In this document: one piece after another, positions 60,866-64,000 of the stretch
Numbering within the stretch: position 1 is the stretch's first letter
Layout: the number at the start of each line of letters is the position of its first letter
From: Lingula anatina
Lineage: Eukaryota; Brachiopoda; Lingulata; Lingulida; Lingulidae
Direction: 5' to 3'
NCBI RefSeq assembly: GCF_001039355.2
Contig: NW_019776050.1
Location: 64,400 to 128,399 of the forward strand
Length of the DNA: 64,000 bases
Notes under the pieces: generated by a model
The model's database searches: none
Told to the model about the DNA's origin: nothing
Seen by the model: the letters and a program-made list of their open reading frames with translations, nothing else
Program-made: the position numbers and the translations under genes

Positions 60866-61734
60866 ACCTCCAAATCGATCAGTCAATTGAAAATGTGATA
60901 AGCAAACCATTGCATCTAGACCTGTTTTAGTACTAGAACACTTGGTCCCCATCAAAATTGAGAGGTATGAGGACGAATACAAAGTAAAGATCCCACTAAA
61001 TTTCATGCACAAATATTTAAGTTTTTTAAAATCCAAACCTTTAAACTACTGCTCTTTAGTTAATTTTTAAAAAATCTCCTCCTGAAAGTGCACATTTGTA
61101 GAATAGTATCTATTTAAATATATCATCAACAAGGATTAAACACTTGATTTAAAAAAATATTTAGTGCAATCTTAATGGTGTGAGGATTCCTTGACATTTT
61201 CATCAAATATGTTACATTTTAACTGTTAAATTTAATGCTGTAGTGGAAATTTAAAATCTTATATACTAAGAAATTGTAAATATACTAGTATATATACACA
61301 CACAAGTATTATCTCCTCCTTTTCTCCCTACTGTATGATATAACAATAGCGCTTGTATAAGAAAAGAAATAACAAATTACAAATAATAAAATATAAATGG
61401 AGTAAGTGCATCTTATGTGAATCATAGTAAGAGATAAACAAGAACTCTGCTGTCATTGTAATCAGGGTTAACATTCTCAATACCATCATCCAAATTTTAC
61501 ACATTGAAGGATTGGAAAAATAAATATGAAAACACTTCAAGGCATTTAAATTCTTAGCAAGTTTTAAAATACTTTCGAAATACTTTATATTCTGGATTCT
61601 TTTTTTATTTCATCATGTTGACAACATTTAGAGAGATGAACGAAATCACAGCCATAATTTTGAAACAGTATTTTATAATTCTTATCTGGTTGTTTCAGAT
61701 TTTATGTTCATTCCTAGTTATAATCTTTATCATT

Positions 61735-62075
61735 GTGACCATCACTTTATCTGCTTATTCATTTGCTGCTTATTCAATCCTTTGTTGTTTTCCTCATTGT
61801 TTGCATGGTTGTTGTTTACAACTTCCATTGTTGTCGTTTACTTCATCCATTATTGTTGTGTACATCTTCTACTGTTGTTGTTTACATTTTCTATTGTTGT
61901 TTACTTATTCCATTGTTGTTCACATCCATTTTTGTTGCTTACTTAATCCATTATTGTTGCTATCATCTTCCATTCTTATTGTTTCTCTCTTTACTGTTGT
62001 TTACTTAATCCATTATTGTTGCCAACATCTTCCATTAATGTAACAGTTGTTAACATTATCCACAACTGTTTTTTA
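61735..62075 (+). repeat. Imperfect T-rich tandem repeat
   Basis: Degenerate units of about 30-36 bp around TTGTTGTTTACTTAATCCATTA. It creates long Cys/Leu/Phe-rich frames in all three plus-strand phases, which is why none is called as a gene. Confidence 0.85.
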
Positions 62076-62686
62076 CTTGGCATCTCCACCAGCTTTGCTC
62101 CTGTTAAGATTTAAAAAATATGTATAAAATATGCATTTCATCAACACTTACCTTACAGAAGAATTTGGCTAAAACAAATATAACCAAATTCCAAATTGTA
62201 GGTTCTGTTCTTCAAGAACCTTTTCTTATTTTCATTTCCTAGTGAAAAATGGTGTAACTTTATCATTTAGCTCTGTTATAACTTGTCTCCATACACTGTA
62301 TAGAAATGTAGTTAAGTTATGCACTGTATTAAAATTAATGAATGAAAATAACAGAGTAAGAGGGTGTCAATCATGACCAGCTATTAAAAGAATCAACATT
62401 TTAAATTTGCATAACATTCAAATGTTTCTGTATCCATTCCTAATTCCACCTTCTTACCAATTTTTTTCCAATGACTTCAATTTTTTCTCCATCTCCCATC
62501 AACTACTAGCAAATTTGATTAGCATTTTTCAAACAAATTTCCAAGATTACTCCAAATATGTGACAAAAATAATAATTAAATAAAAAACACATCTCAGATT
62601 TGTATTCAAACTTTGTTTATACTTCACAAAATCAAATAAATATTCTTAATGATATATTCCAATATTAGGTCTAGGGGTAAAGCTCT

Positions 62687-62689
<3 letters not shown>

Positions 62690-62720
<31 letters not shown>

Positions 62721-62732
62721 AGGGGGGGGGGG
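62690..62732. repeat. Poly-A then poly-G tract
   Basis: A run of about 27 A, then GAGA and about 10 G. Possibly the A-tail of a retroposed sequence, but no body was recognised. Confidence 0.85.
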
Positions 62733-63433
62733 CAACCCTGCCATTTGGGCTAAAAAGCAGTCCAAATCAATCTGAATGATTGAAGCTTCTCATCACTGCC
62801 ACAGCTGCAGCATTTAGCTATGATCTGAACACTATGATAATGATTTGTAAGAGTTGCTTTTCATGCCATAACTACCCTGGTTTACGTACTTGAAGCATAA
62901 GGAAAGAGTTCAAGTGTAATGTTTAATTTTCTCTTTAGTACTTTCAAAAAGTTAATATCAACACATCAAGAGATTGTTATATGCCTATTCAAGCATAAAT
63001 ATAAAATCACCATGGAAAAAAATCCTTGTCATTCAAAGTTAAAAATCTCAAAAGCAATTCATGTTTCCATGTTAATTTGGCTGAAGTGAAAAGAGAAGGG
63101 TTTCGAATATATCATGTTTGTTGATGCAAAAACCAAATGGGCAAGAGCAATTCTGAAAATTGTCAGGAAAATGAATGATAGGGATGGATAAATGACAAAC
63201 AGCCTCAAACTAGTCACATGTTCACAATAACTGCTTATTAAGTACTGCATGTTTCAATTATCAAGGGTGTTTGGAAAATATCATATAGTAAACACTAATT
63301 GGCTTATAATTAAAAAATGCACAACAGAGAAGAGAAGCATTCAATCAGATTGATTCCATGCCATATTCCACACACAATCCGTACCAAGCCCACCGATTGG
63401 ATACTAATTTGTCCAATGAGAGGGCCCATCTGT

Positions 63434-63951
63434 CTACAACTTAGACTGGGGACTATTCCTGTACCATTCGATCCCCTCCTGCAGGACACGGAGAGTAGTT
63501 CGCACATTCTCTGGCTGCGCATTGTATCCCATAAAGCCAAGTCGCCACACTTTTCCTGCCGAGGCCCCTAGACCACCAGCCAACTCTATCTTATACCTGA
63601 AAAATACATCTGTACGGTTATATTGATTATTAGTTCCAAATCCTGACTGTTTCTATCTTGCTCATGGAAACTTATGGATACCAGCATTCGGGTCGAACCC
63701 TATATAAAATACAGTAACAGTTGTGTTTGAGGCATAACAACCTTTTGGCATATAGAGTGCATTTTGCATTTCCTTATGTTTCTCATGATAAGCAATTGCT
63801 TTGAACGAAAATTGACAAAAAAATTTAAAAAAAAAAGAAAAAAGTTAATTTTGAAAATGTTTCCATACTTGTCCATGGCGTATTGCGAGACTTTCTTCCA
63901 GTCAATTCCATCTGGTACTTCCACAGCAGTTAGGGTGGGGAGCCTGTGGGC
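63434..63951 (-). CDS. AGXT: Alanine-glyoxylate / serine-pyruvate aminotransferase, 3' part (runs off the window)
   Basis: The last two exons on the minus strand are 63869-63951 and 63434-63596, joined in phase 2; upstream exons lie beyond the right edge. The penultimate exon reads AHRLPTLTAVEVPDGIDWKK and so on to MDK. The last begins YKIELAGGLGASAGKVWRLG and continues with FMGYNAQPENV. This matches the C-terminal domain of class V PLP-dependent aminotransferases of the AGXT type (GGLG.S.GKV.R.G..G.NA..ENV). The protein ends QSKL; C-terminal SKL is the canonical type 1 peroxisomal targeting signal, so the enzyme should detoxify glyoxylate in peroxisomes, making glycine with alanine as donor. 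The PLP-binding Lys lies outside the window. No damage is visible. Confidence 0.9.
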
Positions 63952-64000
63952 CTGGAAACAATATCAAACAACAGAGCTAGGGTAAACAAACAGAGCACAG

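Larger units (their letters stand above)
59071..63433. other. Intergenic DNA, repeat-derived, no gene supported
   Basis: Contains the upstream flank of broken gene F, which also matches the flank upstream of member E (GACAGTGCTTGGCAA near 57328 and 59688). Also present are an (AAT)n patch near 60495, a widespread CCTTGGC-terminated transposon (60655-60865), a diverged duplication (60875-61090), a T-rich imperfect tandem repeat (61735-62075) and an A/G homopolymer pair (62690-62732). The 142-codon frame at 61615 is a product of the T-rich repeat. Confidence 0.5.

Noticed and set aside
61615-62043. 142-codon frame rich in Cys, Leu and Phe
   Set aside because: It lies on an imperfect T-rich tandem repeat that opens all three plus frames.
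1-64000. tRNA, rRNA or other structured RNA genes
   Set aside because: None recognised on either strand by reading; no cloverleaf-like or conserved rRNA text was seen.

Overview
This is a eukaryotic, intron-rich, AT-rich window with no bacterial-style operons. The gene repertoire suggests a marine invertebrate deuterostome (echinoderm, hemichordate or cephalochordate): a CARD-caspase with vertebrate-like exon phases, a secretin-type receptor with a somatomedin-B domain, a fibrinogen-domain protein and a peroxisomal aminotransferase. Many small inverted-repeat transposons and scattered TAGGCCTA-type words fit the same picture. I cannot name the species from sequence alone. Multi-exon models were built by hand from splice sites and reading-frame phase; in every complete model the summed exon length is divisible by three.

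Layout, left to right. (1) 1974-3182 (+): an intronless GT31 (beta-1,3-galactosyltransferase-like) type II membrane protein whose donor-binding motifs look degenerate. (2) 4712-7256 (-): a secreted PAN/apple plus fibrinogen-domain protein in five exons, one of them only 19 nt. (3) 8.5-11 kb: transposon-derived DNA. (4) 11282-16375 (+): a nine-exon CARD-caspase of 450 residues that has lost the catalytic His and the substrate-pocket Arg residues but kept the Cys; a probable pseudoprotease. (5) 18205-20502 (-) and 25772-30055 (+): two head-to-head paralogous MFS transporters with identical intron phases. (6) 31053-34570 (-): a two-exon 7TM receptor with a mucin-like N-terminus and a somatomedin-B domain. 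(7) 37337-59070 (-): a tandem family of two-exon genes for tiny, cysteine-free, Ser/Thr/Pro/acidic secreted peptides (five apparently intact genes and one broken exon). (8) 63434-63951 (-): the last two exons of alanine-glyoxylate/serine-pyruvate aminotransferase, ending in the peroxisomal signal SKL.

The most novel part is the secreted-peptide array. A near-invariant 46-49 nt signal-peptide exon is joined, always in phase 1, to a rapidly diverging second exon. Four intact members and the broken one carry a box (consensus CATCAAAGTCAGTTCAAGG) 112-131 bp upstream of the start, next to a TATA-like element. Their 3' flanks share a conserved block or an (ATATT)n microsatellite. This points to recent tandem duplication under one shared promoter design. 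Other points of interest are the two probable pseudoenzymes (GT31 and caspase), a perfect 72-bp palindrome at 26764, and several transposon families, including one insertion into the broken peptide gene and one nested insertion.
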